Shown one piece after another: positions 42,432 through 50,707 of a stretch of DNA of 57,455 nt; positions within the stretch are counted from its first letter, which is position 1; each line of letters opens with the position of its first letter. Made by a program: the position numbers and the translations under genes. This stretch comes from Thiobacillus denitrificans DSM 12475 (GTDB lineage: Bacteria; Pseudomonadota; Gammaproteobacteria; Burkholderiales; Thiobacillaceae): the NCBI RefSeq assembly GCF_000376425.1, contig NZ_AQWL01000003.1:1-57455 (forward strand), read 5' to 3'. The notes below the pieces were generated by a model that saw only the letters and a list, made by a program, of their open reading frames with translations, was not told where the DNA came from and did no database searches.

Positions 42432-42772
42432 ACGCCCCGGCGCACCTGACCGAGGAGGGCCGCGACCCGACCGCGCTGCGTGAACGGGTTGTTGCCGCCC
42501 TGCGCACGATTTACGATCCCGAGCTGCCGGTCAATATCTACGACCTGGGCCTGATCTATGCGCTCGACTTCGGCCCCGACGGCCGCGTCGACATCCGCAT
42601 GACGCTCACTGCCCCGGGCTGCCCGGTGGCGCAGAGCTTTCCCGCGCAGGTCGAAAAAAGCGTCAGGACGGTAGCGGGGGTGAGCGATGCCCATGTCGAA
42701 ATCGTCTGGGAACCGCCGTGGGAGCCAGGCCGCATGACCGAGGCTGCGCGCTTGCAGCTGGGGCTGGTTTGA
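42428..42772 (+). CDS. SufT-like (DUF59/MIP18) Fe-S assembly factor
   Basis: A 114-residue DUF59 protein: LRTIYDPELPVNIYDLGLIY is the family signature, then RMTLTAPGCPVAQSF with the conserved Cys. Such proteins (SufT, PaaD-like, MIP18) help deliver Fe-S clusters. Start ATG 42428 overlaps the sufU stop; earlier in-frame ATGs lie within sufU. Its stop overlaps the start of the Rieske gene by one base. Confidence 0.86.
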   Translation: MNAPAHLTEEGRDPTALRERVVAALRTIYDPELPVNIYDLGLIYALDFGPDGRVDIRMTLTAPGCPVAQSFPAQVEKSVRTVAGVSDAHVEIVWEPPWEPGRMTEAARLQLGLV

Positions 42773-43092
42773 TGGCCGACTGGGTAAAAGTGGCGCGCAT
42801 CGAAGCATTGCCACCAGGCAGCCGCCGCGTCGTCGATGTCGACGGGGTGGCTGTGGCGGTGTTCAACCTCGCTGGGGATTATTGCGCGATCGAGGACACC
42901 TGCACCCACGACGGCGGTGAACTCGCCAGCGGCGAAATCCGCGGCGACGAAATCGTCTGTCCGCGCCATGGCGCCCGCTTCAACCTGCGCACCGGCGCGG
43001 TCGCCGCCCCGCCGGCCTATTGCCCAGTGACCATTTTCCCGGTCAGGATAGTGGCGGGCTGGGTGGAAGTTCGCGACAACCGCTGGGACTGA
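42772..43092 (+). CDS. Rieske-type 2Fe-2S ferredoxin
   Basis: A 106-residue single-domain Rieske protein; ligands are in CTHDGGEL (Cys-x-His) and CPRHGARF (Cys-x2-His). It resembles the ferredoxin components of ring dioxygenases and small NirD-like proteins and is often the last gene of actinobacterial and proteobacterial suf operons. It may provide electrons for cluster assembly. Starts inside the preceding stop codon. Confidence 0.87.
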   Translation: MADWVKVARIEALPPGSRRVVDVDGVAVAVFNLAGDYCAIEDTCTHDGGELASGEIRGDEIVCPRHGARFNLRTGAVAAPPAYCPVTIFPVRIVAGWVEVRDNRWD

Positions 43093-43129
43093 ACTTCGCG
43101 GCTCGCCGGACCTGTCCGCCCCCCTGCCC

Positions 43130-43363
43130 TTACAGGCCGACGACCTGGGCGTGCAGGCCCTGTTCCTGGATGCTGTGGAGCAGACTGGACGCCCGGGTGG
43201 ACTCCGAATCGTAGACCACCATGATCATGTGGGATTTATCAGGGTTGTGCCCCACCGAGATCACGCCGGCATCGCGGCGGATTCCCTCTTCGAGACGGTG
43301 CAAGGTGTCCTCGTCGAGAACTTCGTCGATGTGCACAAGCACTTCATTGAGTCTGGCGTTCAT
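43130..43363 (-). CDS. Small HMA-fold-like protein without metal cysteines
   Basis: A 77-residue protein (one residue longer if the adjacent ATG at 43366 is used). AAGGAGG lies five bases before ATG 43363 and only two before 43366, so I prefer 43363. The beta-alpha-beta-beta-alpha-beta pattern (NEVLVHIDEVLDEDTLHRLE, HMIMVVYDSES, LLHSIQEQGLHAQVVGL) resembles heavy-metal-associated domains but the CxxC is missing. Single gene, convergent with the suf operon. Function unknown. Confidence 0.68.
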   Translation of the reverse strand: MNARLNEVLVHIDEVLDEDTLHRLEEGIRRDAGVISVGHNPDKSHMIMVVYDSESTRASSLLHSIQEQGLHAQVVGL

Positions 43364-43530
43364 CATGACCTCCTTGACGCGCCTGGCATGACAGGTGCCA
43401 ATAGTTTGTACGCGCGCCTTGCTCCTCTCATTCTAGTCAACCGCGCAGGAAGGAGGCGAGCGGCCTGCCGCATCGCGCCTGGTGCCGCGGGAATGGGTGG
43501 GCCTTTTCAATTTTGCGCCTTCGAGCAGCG

Positions 43531-43599
43531 CTTGCGAGCTTCAAGTAGAAAGTCGCAAAGATGGCGCAACCCCATCTTTTTACTTGTAACTTGCAACTT
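43531..43599. terminator. Terminator hairpin flanked by tandem ACTTGNA heptads
   Basis: AAAGATGG (43557-43564) pairs with CCATCTTT (43572-43579) over a seven-base loop, with T runs on the plus-strand side. Outside it, AGCTTCAAGTA-like sequence on the left partly pairs with TACTTGTAACTTGCAACTTG on the right, which holds three to four tandem heptads (ACTTGTA, ACTTGCA, ACTTGTA, GCTTGCG). It lies just after hupE in minus-strand direction and probably ends the hydrogenase transcript. Confidence 0.55.
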
Positions 43600-43627
43600 G
43601 TAGCTTGCGTCTATCCCGGGCGCCAGA

Positions 43628-44203
43628 TCATAGGGTGAAGAACAGCGCCAGGCCGGCGGTTGCGATGCCCGCTCCCGCCACCCGCACCGCGCGACGGCCG
43701 GCCAGGCTGCCGGCGATCCCCACGCCGTGGAGGAAAATCGTGGCCAGCACGAAGCCCAGGGCATACAGTGCAGGCGCCGCCGCCTGTGGCATTTCCAGCC
43801 CGTGGGCGTAGCCGTGGAACAGCGCGAAAATGGCGGCGGCCGCCATGCCGGCCGGCACCGTCCACTGGCGCCGCGTGGCGATCAGCAGACCCAGTGCCAG
43901 CACCGACAGGGCGATGGCGGTTTCGGCCTGCGGCAGTTCTCCGCCCATCCAGGCCAGCGCGCCGCCCAGCCCCATCGCAGCGACGAAGGCCGCCGGCACC
44001 GCCCACCGCGCCCGCCCACCCTGCTGCACCGCCCACAGACCGACCGCAATCATGGCGAGCAGGTGATCCGGCCCCAGCAAGGGGTGGGTCAGCCCACTGG
44101 TGAATCCGGCGAGCGCCTGGCTCCCGGTATGCGCGGACGCTGTGCCCGCAAACAGGCAAAGGGCAGCCAGTACGATCGGGCGTGCAGGTTTCATCGGCTT
44201 CAT
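43628..44203 (-). CDS. hupE: HupE/UreJ-family membrane protein
   Basis: A 191-residue membrane protein, start ATG 44203 (MKPMKPARPIVLAALCLF). A cleavable signal is followed by HTGSQALAGFTSGLTHPLLG PDH, the HupE signature with the conserved His in HPLLGPDHLLAM, and about six transmembrane helices. HALFHGYAHGLE-type His pairs suggest metal binding. HupE proteins are thought to take up nickel or cobalt. It follows the hydrogenase large subunit after 26 bases, so it is likely co-transcribed and supplies nickel for the NiFe site. Confidence 0.88.
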   Translation of the reverse strand: MKPMKPARPIVLAALCLFAGTASAHTGSQALAGFTSGLTHPLLGPDHLLAMIAVGLWAVQQGGRARWAVPAAFVAAMGLGGALAWMGGELPQAETAIALSVLALGLLIATRRQWTVPAGMAAAAIFALFHGYAHGLEMPQAAAPALYALGFVLATIFLHGVGIAGSLAGRRAVRVAGAGIATAGLALFFTL

Positions 44204-44229
44204 TGCGTGTTCTCCATTTTCAATCGGCA

Positions 44230-45996
44230 TTACTTGATTTTTACCTGCACCAGTTCCTCGCCATCCGGGTCGGTCACGTGCACGGCGCAGGCGATGCAGG
44301 GGTCGAAGGAATGGATGGTACGCAGAATCTCGATCGGCTGTTTCGGGTCGTGCATGACGTGGTTGTCCTGCAGCGCCGCCTCGTAGGCGCCCGGCTGGCC
44401 TTGCGCGTCGCGCGGGCCGGCGTTCCAGGTGCTTGGCACCACCGCCTGGTAGTTGCTGATCCTGGCGTCGTCGACGACGATCCAGTGCGAGAGCCCGCCG
44501 CGCGGGGCTTCCATCAGGCCGACGCCCTGCATGTGCTTCGGCCAGGTCACCGGCTCCCAGTATTGCTCGTTGAAGGTGCGCACGTCGCCGGCCTTAATGT
44601 TGGCCATCAGCCGGTCGAACCAGCCCTGCATGGCGTCGGCCAGGATCTTCGATTCCAGCGTGCGCGCAGCGGTGCGGCCGAGGGTGGAGAACAGCGCCTC
44701 GACCGGCACGTCGAGCGTCTTCAGCGTCAAGCCGACCAGCTCCTTCGCCTGGGCGTTGCCGCTGGCATACAGCATCAGCACGCGGGCGAGCGGGCCGACT
44801 TCCATGGATTTACCCTGCCAGCGCGGCGACTTCATCCAGGAATATTTCTGCTCGACATCGAGGTGTGCGTAGGGCGGCTTCGGCCCGGTGTAGCTGAGTT
44901 CCGTCTCGCCCTTGAACGGGTGCAGGCCCTGTTTGTCGCCCTGGCTGTACTTGTACCAGGAGTGGCTGACGAATTCCTGGATTTCGTTGTCCGCATCCAG
45001 ATCGATCGGGTGAATTTTGCTGAGGTCGCGGTTGAGGATGACGCCGCGCGGTATGAGATAGGAATCCGGATTCCAGAAGTTTTCCGATGGCAGATCGCCG
45101 AACGACAGGAAATTGCCCAGGCCTTCGCCGCGCCCTGCCCAGTCCTTGTAGAAACCGGCAATCGCTAGCGTGTCCGGCAGATAGACTTGGTCGACGAAGT
45201 CGCGCATCTGCCGGATGACGTTCTGCACCGTTTGCAGGCCGACCATGTTGAGCGCGGTGGCGCCCTGGCCGCCGCCGTTGCCGGTGTGCACGGAAATGGC
45301 CGAGGGCACGCCGCCGACGACGAGGTTGGGGTGCGGGTTCTTGCCGCCGAAAATGGCGTGCAGCTTGACCGCGTCGCGCTGCCAGGCGAGCGCATCGAGG
45401 TAGTGCGCCACCGCCATCAGGTTGGCTTCCGGCGGCAGCTTGTAGGCGGGATGGCCCCAGTAGGCGTTGGCGAAAATGCCGAGCTGGCCCTGCTCGACGA
45501 AGGTCTTCACCTTCTTCTGCACGTCGGCGAAGTAGCCGGGCGACGACCGGGGATAGCTGGACAGGCTCTGCGCCAGCGCGGAAGTGGCCTTGGGGTCGGC
45601 CTTCAGCGCCGACACCACGTCGACCCAGTCGAGCGCGTGCAGGTGATAGAAGTGCATCACGTGGTCGTGCACGTGTTGCGCCGCGATCATCAGGTTGCGG
45701 ATCAGTTCGGCATTCTGCGGAATGCTGTAGCCGGGGATGGCGCGGTGCAGCGCGTCTTCCACCGAACGCACCGAGGCGATGCCGTGCACCAGGGTGCAGA
45801 CGCCGCAAATCCTTTGTGCAAACGCCCAGGCGTCGCGCGGGTCGCGCCCGCGCAGGATGATCTCGATCCCGCGCACCATGGTGCCGGCGGAATACGCATG
45901 GGTGATCCTGCCGCCGGCGTCGGTTTCGGCTTCGATGCGCAGATGGCCCTCGATGCGGGTGATGGGATCGACGACGACGCGTTGCGCGGTGCTCAT
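44230..45996 (-). CDS. hydL: NiFe hydrogenase large subunit (Isp-type, group 1e-like)
   Basis: A 588-residue large subunit. The N-terminal nickel ligands are in RICGVC (Cys64, Cys67), the C-terminal pair in DPCIACAVH (Cys567, Cys570). The 15 residues after His573 form the peptide removed by the maturation protease. It is part of a membrane-bound periplasmic uptake hydrogenase. Isp1 and Isp2 genes lie between the small and large subunit genes, as in Thiocapsa HynSL and Aquifex. Three bases separate it from isp2. Also called hynL or hupL in other species. Confidence 0.93.
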   Translation of the reverse strand: MSTAQRVVVDPITRIEGHLRIEAETDAGGRITHAYSAGTMVRGIEIILRGRDPRDAWAFAQRICGVCTLVHGIASVRSVEDALHRAIPGYSIPQNAELIRNLMIAAQHVHDHVMHFYHLHALDWVDVVSALKADPKATSALAQSLSSYPRSSPGYFADVQKKVKTFVEQGQLGIFANAYWGHPAYKLPPEANLMAVAHYLDALAWQRDAVKLHAIFGGKNPHPNLVVGGVPSAISVHTGNGGGQGATALNMVGLQTVQNVIRQMRDFVDQVYLPDTLAIAGFYKDWAGRGEGLGNFLSFGDLPSENFWNPDSYLIPRGVILNRDLSKIHPIDLDADNEIQEFVSHSWYKYSQGDKQGLHPFKGETELSYTGPKPPYAHLDVEQKYSWMKSPRWQGKSMEVGPLARVLMLYASGNAQAKELVGLTLKTLDVPVEALFSTLGRTAARTLESKILADAMQGWFDRLMANIKAGDVRTFNEQYWEPVTWPKHMQGVGLMEAPRGGLSHWIVVDDARISNYQAVVPSTWNAGPRDAQGQPGAYEAALQDNHVMHDPKQPIEILRTIHSFDPCIACAVHVTDPDGEELVQVKIK

Positions 45997-45999
45997 GGG

Positions 46000-47277
46000 T
46001 CAGGCTCCTTCCGGTTTGTTCCGCTCCGGGATGTGTTCGGCGATCAATTCGGTCAGGCCGATGACCGGGATGTCCATCCGGTAATGCTCCAGGCTTTCTT
46101 CCAGCACGATGCGGCAGTTGGCGCAGGCGGTGACCACCCGGTCCGGCTTGACCGCGTCGAACTGGGTTTTCTTCTTCTTGAACGCTTCCAGCCGCAATGC
46201 CTCGCCTTCCTCGATGGCCGAGGCGCCGCCGCCGCCGCCGCAGCACCAGTTCATGTAGCCGGCATCGGGCATCTCGACGAAGTTCTGCGCCACGCTACGC
46301 ATCAGCGTGCGCGGCTGCCGGATCACCCCGCCGCGGCGCACCAGCTGGCAGGGATCGTGGAAAGTCAGCTTGTCGGTCTCGAAGCCTTCGGTCCTGAGCC
46401 ACCCCTGCCGCTGGAACTCGTCCAGCACCTCGACGATGTGCTGGACTTCGAAGCTGAACGGCCGCCCGATCAGATTGGCGCCCTCCCAGCGCAGCGCGGT
46501 GTAGGCATGGCCGCATTCGGGGCTGATCACGGTCTTGACCTTGAATTTTTCCGCGCCTTCGACGATGCGCGAGACGATCACTCTCGCCAGGTCCGAGTTG
46601 CCGATCTGGATGCCGGCGTTGGTCGCCTCGAACGCGGTCGAACACAGCGTCCAGGTCTTGCCGGCCTGCTGCATGATCCTCGCGACGGCGCCGAGATATT
46701 CGGGGAAGTTGATGATTTCCATCGACGACAGCACCACCATGTACTCGGCGTCTTCAACATCCAGCGGAATCGGGATGCCATAGTCCGCTTCGACGTGTTT
46801 CATCTGCGCCAGCACTGCGGGCAGCTTGACCCCCATCGGGCTGCCGATGGTGACGGTGCGGTTGACCGCACTCTTGATGCCTTCAGGCGCATGGCCGGAG
46901 GCCGCCATGCCCTCGCGGAACTTGCGCACCATGTAGACGATGTCGTTGCCGACCGGGCAGACGGCAGAACAGCGGCCGCACAGCGTGCAGCTGTTGTAGA
47001 CCAGCTCCTGCCATTGATCGAGTTCATCGTCGGTGACGGCTTTGGAAAGTCCTACTATTTTCTTTAGCCGCCCCAGCAGGGTGTATTCCTGTTCGTAGAT
47101 GCGGCGCAGCGGCTCCAGCTTGTGGATCGGGGTGTATTTGGGGTCGCCGGTCTCGGTGTAGAACAGGCAGGCCTCGGCGCACAGGCCGCAGTGCACGCAA
47201 CTGTTGAAATAGCTGGCGATGGGCGCGTCGATGACCGCCTTGAGGACACGGATGCCCTTTTCCAGCGAGGCGCTCAT
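46000..47277 (-). CDS. isp2: Isp2, HdrD/DsrK-like Fe-S electron transfer subunit
   Basis: A 425-residue cytoplasmic-type Fe-S protein. N-terminal 4Fe-4S motifs CVHCGLCAEAC (about residue 27) and CTLCGRCSAVC (about 97); two CCG-like domains follow, with CPECGHAY-type SPECGHAY, NWCCGGGGGASA and TACANCRIVL. The CCG cysteines bind a non-cubane cluster in HdrB/DsrK relatives. It should pass electrons between Isp1 and a redox partner. It overlaps isp1 by four bases. Confidence 0.9.
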   Translation of the reverse strand: MSASLEKGIRVLKAVIDAPIASYFNSCVHCGLCAEACLFYTETGDPKYTPIHKLEPLRRIYEQEYTLLGRLKKIVGLSKAVTDDELDQWQELVYNSCTLCGRCSAVCPVGNDIVYMVRKFREGMAASGHAPEGIKSAVNRTVTIGSPMGVKLPAVLAQMKHVEADYGIPIPLDVEDAEYMVVLSSMEIINFPEYLGAVARIMQQAGKTWTLCSTAFEATNAGIQIGNSDLARVIVSRIVEGAEKFKVKTVISPECGHAYTALRWEGANLIGRPFSFEVQHIVEVLDEFQRQGWLRTEGFETDKLTFHDPCQLVRRGGVIRQPRTLMRSVAQNFVEMPDAGYMNWCCGGGGGASAIEEGEALRLEAFKKKKTQFDAVKPDRVVTACANCRIVLEESLEHYRMDIPVIGLTELIAEHIPERNKPEGA

Positions 47278-47933
47278 ACCGGCACTCCTCTGTGTCCGTT
47301 GACTTTACCGTTGTACCAGCGCGAGCCGAACAGTGTGAAGGCATGGAACAGCTTGGTGAAAGGCAGCACGATGAGCAGGATTTCCACGGAGAGGATGTGC
47401 AGCGCCAGCATCGCAGTGTAGGGCAGCAGCAGATGCTGCACCGCCATCCAGCCGGTCAGCACCGGCAGGAAGGTCGCCGCCCAGGTGAACCAGTCCTCGA
47501 AGGTGGAAAGAAAGCGCTTGGCCGGCTTGTTGATGCGGTCGGCCAGCATCACCGTCATCGCCGCCATCGTCACCACCGCCGCCAGATCGACGAACTGCGA
47601 GGGCAGCGCCGGCCATGACAGTCCGGTGAGGTTCCTGATCAGCAGGATGTGCGGTGCGAACCCGAACACGACGATGGCCAGCCCGATGTGGAAGATGTAG
47701 CCGCCGAGGTAGCTCACCGGCGAGCACTTCAGCATGCCGGGCGGCGGCAGCGAACGGCGGAACACGGTATGCAGGCCGGACGCGCCCGGCGTGCGGCGCG
47801 GCGCGGACAGATCTTTGCTGCGCCCCAGCGAGTAGATTTCGAACAGCCTCCACAGCACCCCGAGCAGGAAGATACCCACTGCGATATCGAGTCCGGGGCC
47901 GCGTACCCAGGTCAGAAATTGCAGATCGGTCAT
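47274..47933 (-). CDS. isp1: Isp1, membrane cytochrome b subunit
   Basis: A 219-residue membrane protein with about five helices, similar to NarI/DsrM. Several His residues lie in or near helices (GGYIFHIGLAIVVFGFAPHIL, VQHLLLPYTAMLALHIL), the likely haem b ligands. I start at ATG 47933 (MTDLQFLTWVRG), two bases before the small-subunit stop; an upstream in-frame start lies in that gene. It anchors the hydrogenase and carries electrons to the quinone pool or to Isp2. Confidence 0.9.
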   Translation of the reverse strand: MTDLQFLTWVRGPGLDIAVGIFLLGVLWRLFEIYSLGRSKDLSAPRRTPGASGLHTVFRRSLPPPGMLKCSPVSYLGGYIFHIGLAIVVFGFAPHILLIRNLTGLSWPALPSQFVDLAAVVTMAAMTVMLADRINKPAKRFLSTFEDWFTWAATFLPVLTGWMAVQHLLLPYTAMLALHILSVEILLIVLPFTKLFHAFTLFGSRWYNGKVNGHRGVPV

Positions 47934-47934
47934 C

Positions 47935-49014
47935 TCATTTCTCCAGATCGGCCAGGGTGGTGGTTTCATGCGCCGATTTGGCCGCACCTTGCTTGGCGCG
48001 GTTGGCGAAACCGATTCCCACCCCCACTGCCGCACCGGCCACCGCAGCGGCACCGGCGATCCCGAGCGGGTCGGCCGGCAGCGACAGTGCCTTGTAGAAT
48101 CCGCCGGCGTCCCAGAAATCGGGTTCGGAGCAGCCGAGACAGCCGTGACCGGATTCCACCGGCCACGAGGTGCCGCCGTTCCACTTCGCCGTGGCGCAGG
48201 CGTTGTGGGTCACCGGCCCCTTGCAGCCGAGTTCGAACAGGCACCAGCCATTGCGCGCGCCCTCGTCGTCGAAGGTCTTGGCGAATTTGCCCTGGTCGTA
48301 GAAAGGCCGGCGGTAGCAGCGGTCGTGGATGGTTTCGCCGAAGAAGGCCTTGGGGCGGCCCTTGGCGTCGAGCTCGGGCAGGCTGCCGAAGGTGAGGTAA
48401 TGCGCCAGCACGCCGGTCATCACCACCGGGATCGGCGGGCAGCCGGGGATGTTGACGATAGGCTTGTCCTTGACGATGTCGGACACCGACACCGCGCCGG
48501 TCGGATTCGGGTTGGCCCTGGGGATGCCGCCGAAGGCGGCGCAGGAGCCCACGGCGACGACCGCGGCGGCACCCTGCGCCGCCTCCTTCAGCATCTCCAC
48601 ATTGGAGCGGCCGCCGATGCAGGAATAGGCGCCGTCGCGCCCCAGCGGAATCGAGCCGTCGACGATCAGCAGATATTTGCCCGCGTTGTCCTGCATCGCG
48701 TTGAGCCGGGCGGCCTCGGCCTGGTGGCCGGCGGCGGCCATCAGGGTTTCCTGATAGTCGAGCGAGATCATGTCGAAGATCATGCCTTCGATGGTCGGCG
48801 AGTGCGAACGCGTGATCGACTCGGTGCAGCCGGTGCATTCCTGGAATGGCAGCCAGATCACCGACGGCCGTCGCGCCGCCGCCATCGCCTCGGCCATGGC
48901 GCGCCCGGCCACGGGCGGCAGCGCCATCATCGAAGCCAGGGTGGCGCAATACTTGAGGAAGCTGCGGCGGCTGACGCCCTGCCGCGCGAATGCATCGACC
49001 AGCGAACCCTGCAT
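47935..49014 (-). CDS. hydS: NiFe hydrogenase small subunit with Tat signal
   Basis: A 359-residue small subunit. The twin-arginine signal SRRSFLKYC lies near residue 16; start ATG 49014 has GGGGGA upstream and gives a normal signal length. Fe-S ligands are in ECTGC (proximal cluster), VGSCAAFGG, PGCPP, HDRCYRR, and further cysteines in CLFELGCKGP, HNAC and GCLGCSE. A C-terminal hydrophobic stretch (about residues 318-340) anchors it in the membrane. It transfers electrons out of the NiFe site. First gene of the structural operon. Confidence 0.93.
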   Translation of the reverse strand: MQGSLVDAFARQGVSRRSFLKYCATLASMMALPPVAGRAMAEAMAAARRPSVIWLPFQECTGCTESITRSHSPTIEGMIFDMISLDYQETLMAAAGHQAEAARLNAMQDNAGKYLLIVDGSIPLGRDGAYSCIGGRSNVEMLKEAAQGAAAVVAVGSCAAFGGIPRANPNPTGAVSVSDIVKDKPIVNIPGCPPIPVVMTGVLAHYLTFGSLPELDAKGRPKAFFGETIHDRCYRRPFYDQGKFAKTFDDEGARNGWCLFELGCKGPVTHNACATAKWNGGTSWPVESGHGCLGCSEPDFWDAGGFYKALSLPADPLGIAGAAAVAGAAVGVGIGFANRAKQGAAKSAHETTTLADLEK

Positions 49015-49084
49015 GATGTTTGTCCCCCGATTCGGGCCATTAGATACCACAACGGCCTTGAAACGCGACAGCGTTCAACTCACC

Positions 49085-49501
49085 TTAGAGATCGGCGATC
49101 ATTAACTCAAGATATTCCTGGCCGATGGCCACATCCTGGGGAGCGGCCTTCACCAGTTCGGGAACGAAGGCCACCTCGATGAATTGCGCGGTGACCGCAC
49201 CCTGTTCGTTGTGATGCGTCACCCACCAGATGCCGGGACAGGCGGTCTCGTTCAGCGTGGATACGCCGCCGGCCTGCAGGATGACGCTGATTTCGCCGGA
49301 ACCGAGCTTTTCCTGCAGCCAGTCGAGGTCGGCCGGCGTCAGCGGAAGCGCAGAAAGATCGATGGCGGAGGACTCGCCGGTTTCCAGCAGACGCCGTACC
49401 CCTGCGGCCAGTTCGCGCAGCAAGGGCGGCGCATTACCGGTCAGGGCGGATTCGCCCGGCGGCGGATTGACGACGTGGATGGGAATGGGATCAAGCGACA
49501 T
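49085..49501 (-). CDS. hupH: HupH/HyaF-type hydrogenase expression protein
   Basis: A 138-residue protein matching the C-terminal HupH domain: DLSALPLTPADLDWLQEKLG, TACPGIWWVTHHNEQG and FIEVAFVPELVKAAPQDV. HupH takes part in small-subunit assembly or quality control. Shorter than full HupH/HyaF, which has an extra N-terminal domain. It overlaps the protease gene by 11 bases and lies 70 bases before hydS. Confidence 0.82.
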   Translation of the reverse strand: MSLDPIPIHVVNPPPGESALTGNAPPLLRELAAGVRRLLETGESSAIDLSALPLTPADLDWLQEKLGSGEISVILQAGGVSTLNETACPGIWWVTHHNEQGAVTAQFIEVAFVPELVKAAPQDVAIGQEYLELMIADL

Positions 49502-49964
49502 GCTGCCATTCCCGGATCAGCTCGCGGATGGCCGCGCACGCGGGTGGAATGGCGGCGGCGACGGCAGGCGTGGGTTGCTCGCCCCAGTCGATGACCGCGG
49601 GCTGGATCGCCAGCATTGCCCGCTTGTCCGGCCAGTGCCCCGCCAGCATCGCGATGGCGCGCAGGTCGGTCAGCCCGACTTCGTGCACCGAAACCTTGCG
49701 ATTGCCCATCAGGAATGCGTCCATCTCCTCTCCTTTCAGCAATACCCAGCCACCCGGACTGGCCTTGATGTTGGCGGCATCGACGACGATCAGCGCATCG
49801 GTTTCCTCGATCGGCCCTGCCAGGGTGAACGAAAGGGTGCCGCCGTCGAGCAGGGTCACCTCCGGCAGGTGCGCCAGCTCGGGTTCGAGTGCCTGCAGTA
49901 CATGCACCCCAACGCCCTCGTCGGTGAGCAGGGTATTGCCGATGCCGAGAACAAGCGTTTTCAT
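49491..49964 (-). CDS. hupD: Hydrogenase maturation protease (HupD/HyaD type)
   Basis: A 157-residue endopeptidase. Start TLVLGIGNTLLTDEGVGVHV carries the family's N-terminal motif with nickel-sensing Glu (DEGVG), and ALIVVDAANI and KVSVHEVGLTDL carry the Asp and His of the metal site. It trims the 15-residue C-terminal extension of HydL after nickel insertion. First gene of the minus-strand hydrogenase operon, divergent from hypC. Confidence 0.9.
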   Translation of the reverse strand: MKTLVLGIGNTLLTDEGVGVHVLQALEPELAHLPEVTLLDGGTLSFTLAGPIEETDALIVVDAANIKASPGGWVLLKGEEMDAFLMGNRKVSVHEVGLTDLRAIAMLAGHWPDKRAMLAIQPAVIDWGEQPTPAVAAAIPPACAAIRELIREWQHVA

Positions 49965-50115
49965 GGAATCAATCTAACAGCAGTTTTGCCAATAACAACC
50001 GGAGATTTCGCTCAAATGCCCGATTGTTCATCATTGTTTCTTGATATTCATATCCAGGTGCAGGGTGGGCCAATCGCTCTTATACTGGCCTGAGTGTGGT
50101 TTCGGATTGTCGCCC
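49965..50115. promoter_or_regulatory. Divergent promoter region between hupD and hypC
   Basis: This AT-richer stretch must hold the promoters of both hydrogenase operons. TTATACT (about 50080-50086) is a possible -10 for hypC, but its -35 is weak. I looked for sigma-54 elements (GG-N10-GC) on both strands and found only pairs with wrong spacing, so the promoter type is unresolved. Confidence 0.4.
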
Positions 50116-50346
50116 ATGTGCCTTGCCATTCCCATGCAGATCGAATCGATCGAAGGCTTTACCGCCCGCTGCCAGGCCAAGGGCGTGTGGCGTGACGTCA
50201 GCCTGTTCATGATGCAGGATGAACCGCCCGCAATCGGCGACTTCGTCATGGTGCACGTCGGTTACGCGATCCAGAAAATCACCGAAGCCGACGCGCGCAC
50301 CACCTGGGAACTGCTCGACCAGATCCTGGAGGAAAGCCGTGCATGA
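50116..50346 (+). CDS. hypC: Hydrogenase maturation factor HypC
   Basis: A 76-residue HypC, start ATG 50116. MCLAIPMQIESIEG is diagnostic; Cys2 binds the Fe(CN)2CO intermediate during transfer to the large subunit. GDFVMVHVGYAIQKI is the second conserved block. First gene of hypCABDFE. It overlaps hypA by eight bases. Confidence 0.95.
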   Translation: MCLAIPMQIESIEGFTARCQAKGVWRDVSLFMMQDEPPAIGDFVMVHVGYAIQKITEADARTTWELLDQILEESRA

Positions 50347-50701
50347 ACTGGCGGTCGCGCAGGCGCTGGTCGAACAGGTAGAAGCCGTGATCCATCAAAA
50401 TCACGCCCAGCGCGCAACCCTGATCCGCGTACGCATCGGCCCGCTCGCCGGCGTGGTGCCCGACCTGCTGGCCACTGCGTTTCCACTTGCCGCCGCCGGT
50501 AGCCGCATGGAACATGCCAAACTCGAATTCGCCCACGCGCCGATCCGGGTGTGCTGCCAGACCTGCGGCCTGGATACCGAAGCCGCGATGAACCGCCTGC
50601 TCTGCGGCGCCTGCGGCGACTGGCACACCCGGATCATTTCCGGCGATGAATTGCTGCTGGAAAGCGTCGAACTCGAAACCGCTCCATCCCTGACCCCGTA
50701 A
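50339..50701 (+). CDS. hypA: Nickel insertion protein HypA
   Basis: A 120-residue HypA with a GTG start (50339) giving MHELAVAQALVEQV; His2 is a nickel ligand. The zinc site is CQTCG and CGACG (about residues 73-95). It delivers nickel to the large subunit with HypB. The start lies in the end of hypC, so the two are translationally coupled. Confidence 0.93.
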   Translation: MHELAVAQALVEQVEAVIHQNHAQRATLIRVRIGPLAGVVPDLLATAFPLAAAGSRMEHAKLEFAHAPIRVCCQTCGLDTEAAMNRLLCGACGDWHTRIISGDELLLESVELETAPSLTP

Positions 50702-50707
50702 AAAATC

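Noticed and set aside
45187-47067. Plus-strand ORF of 626 codons opposite hydL and isp2
   Set aside because: Antisense to two clearly identified hydrogenase genes; no recognisable domain.
49965-50115. Sigma-54 promoter for the hydrogenase operons
   Set aside because: Candidate GG and GC pairs are 7-8 bases apart, not the required 10.
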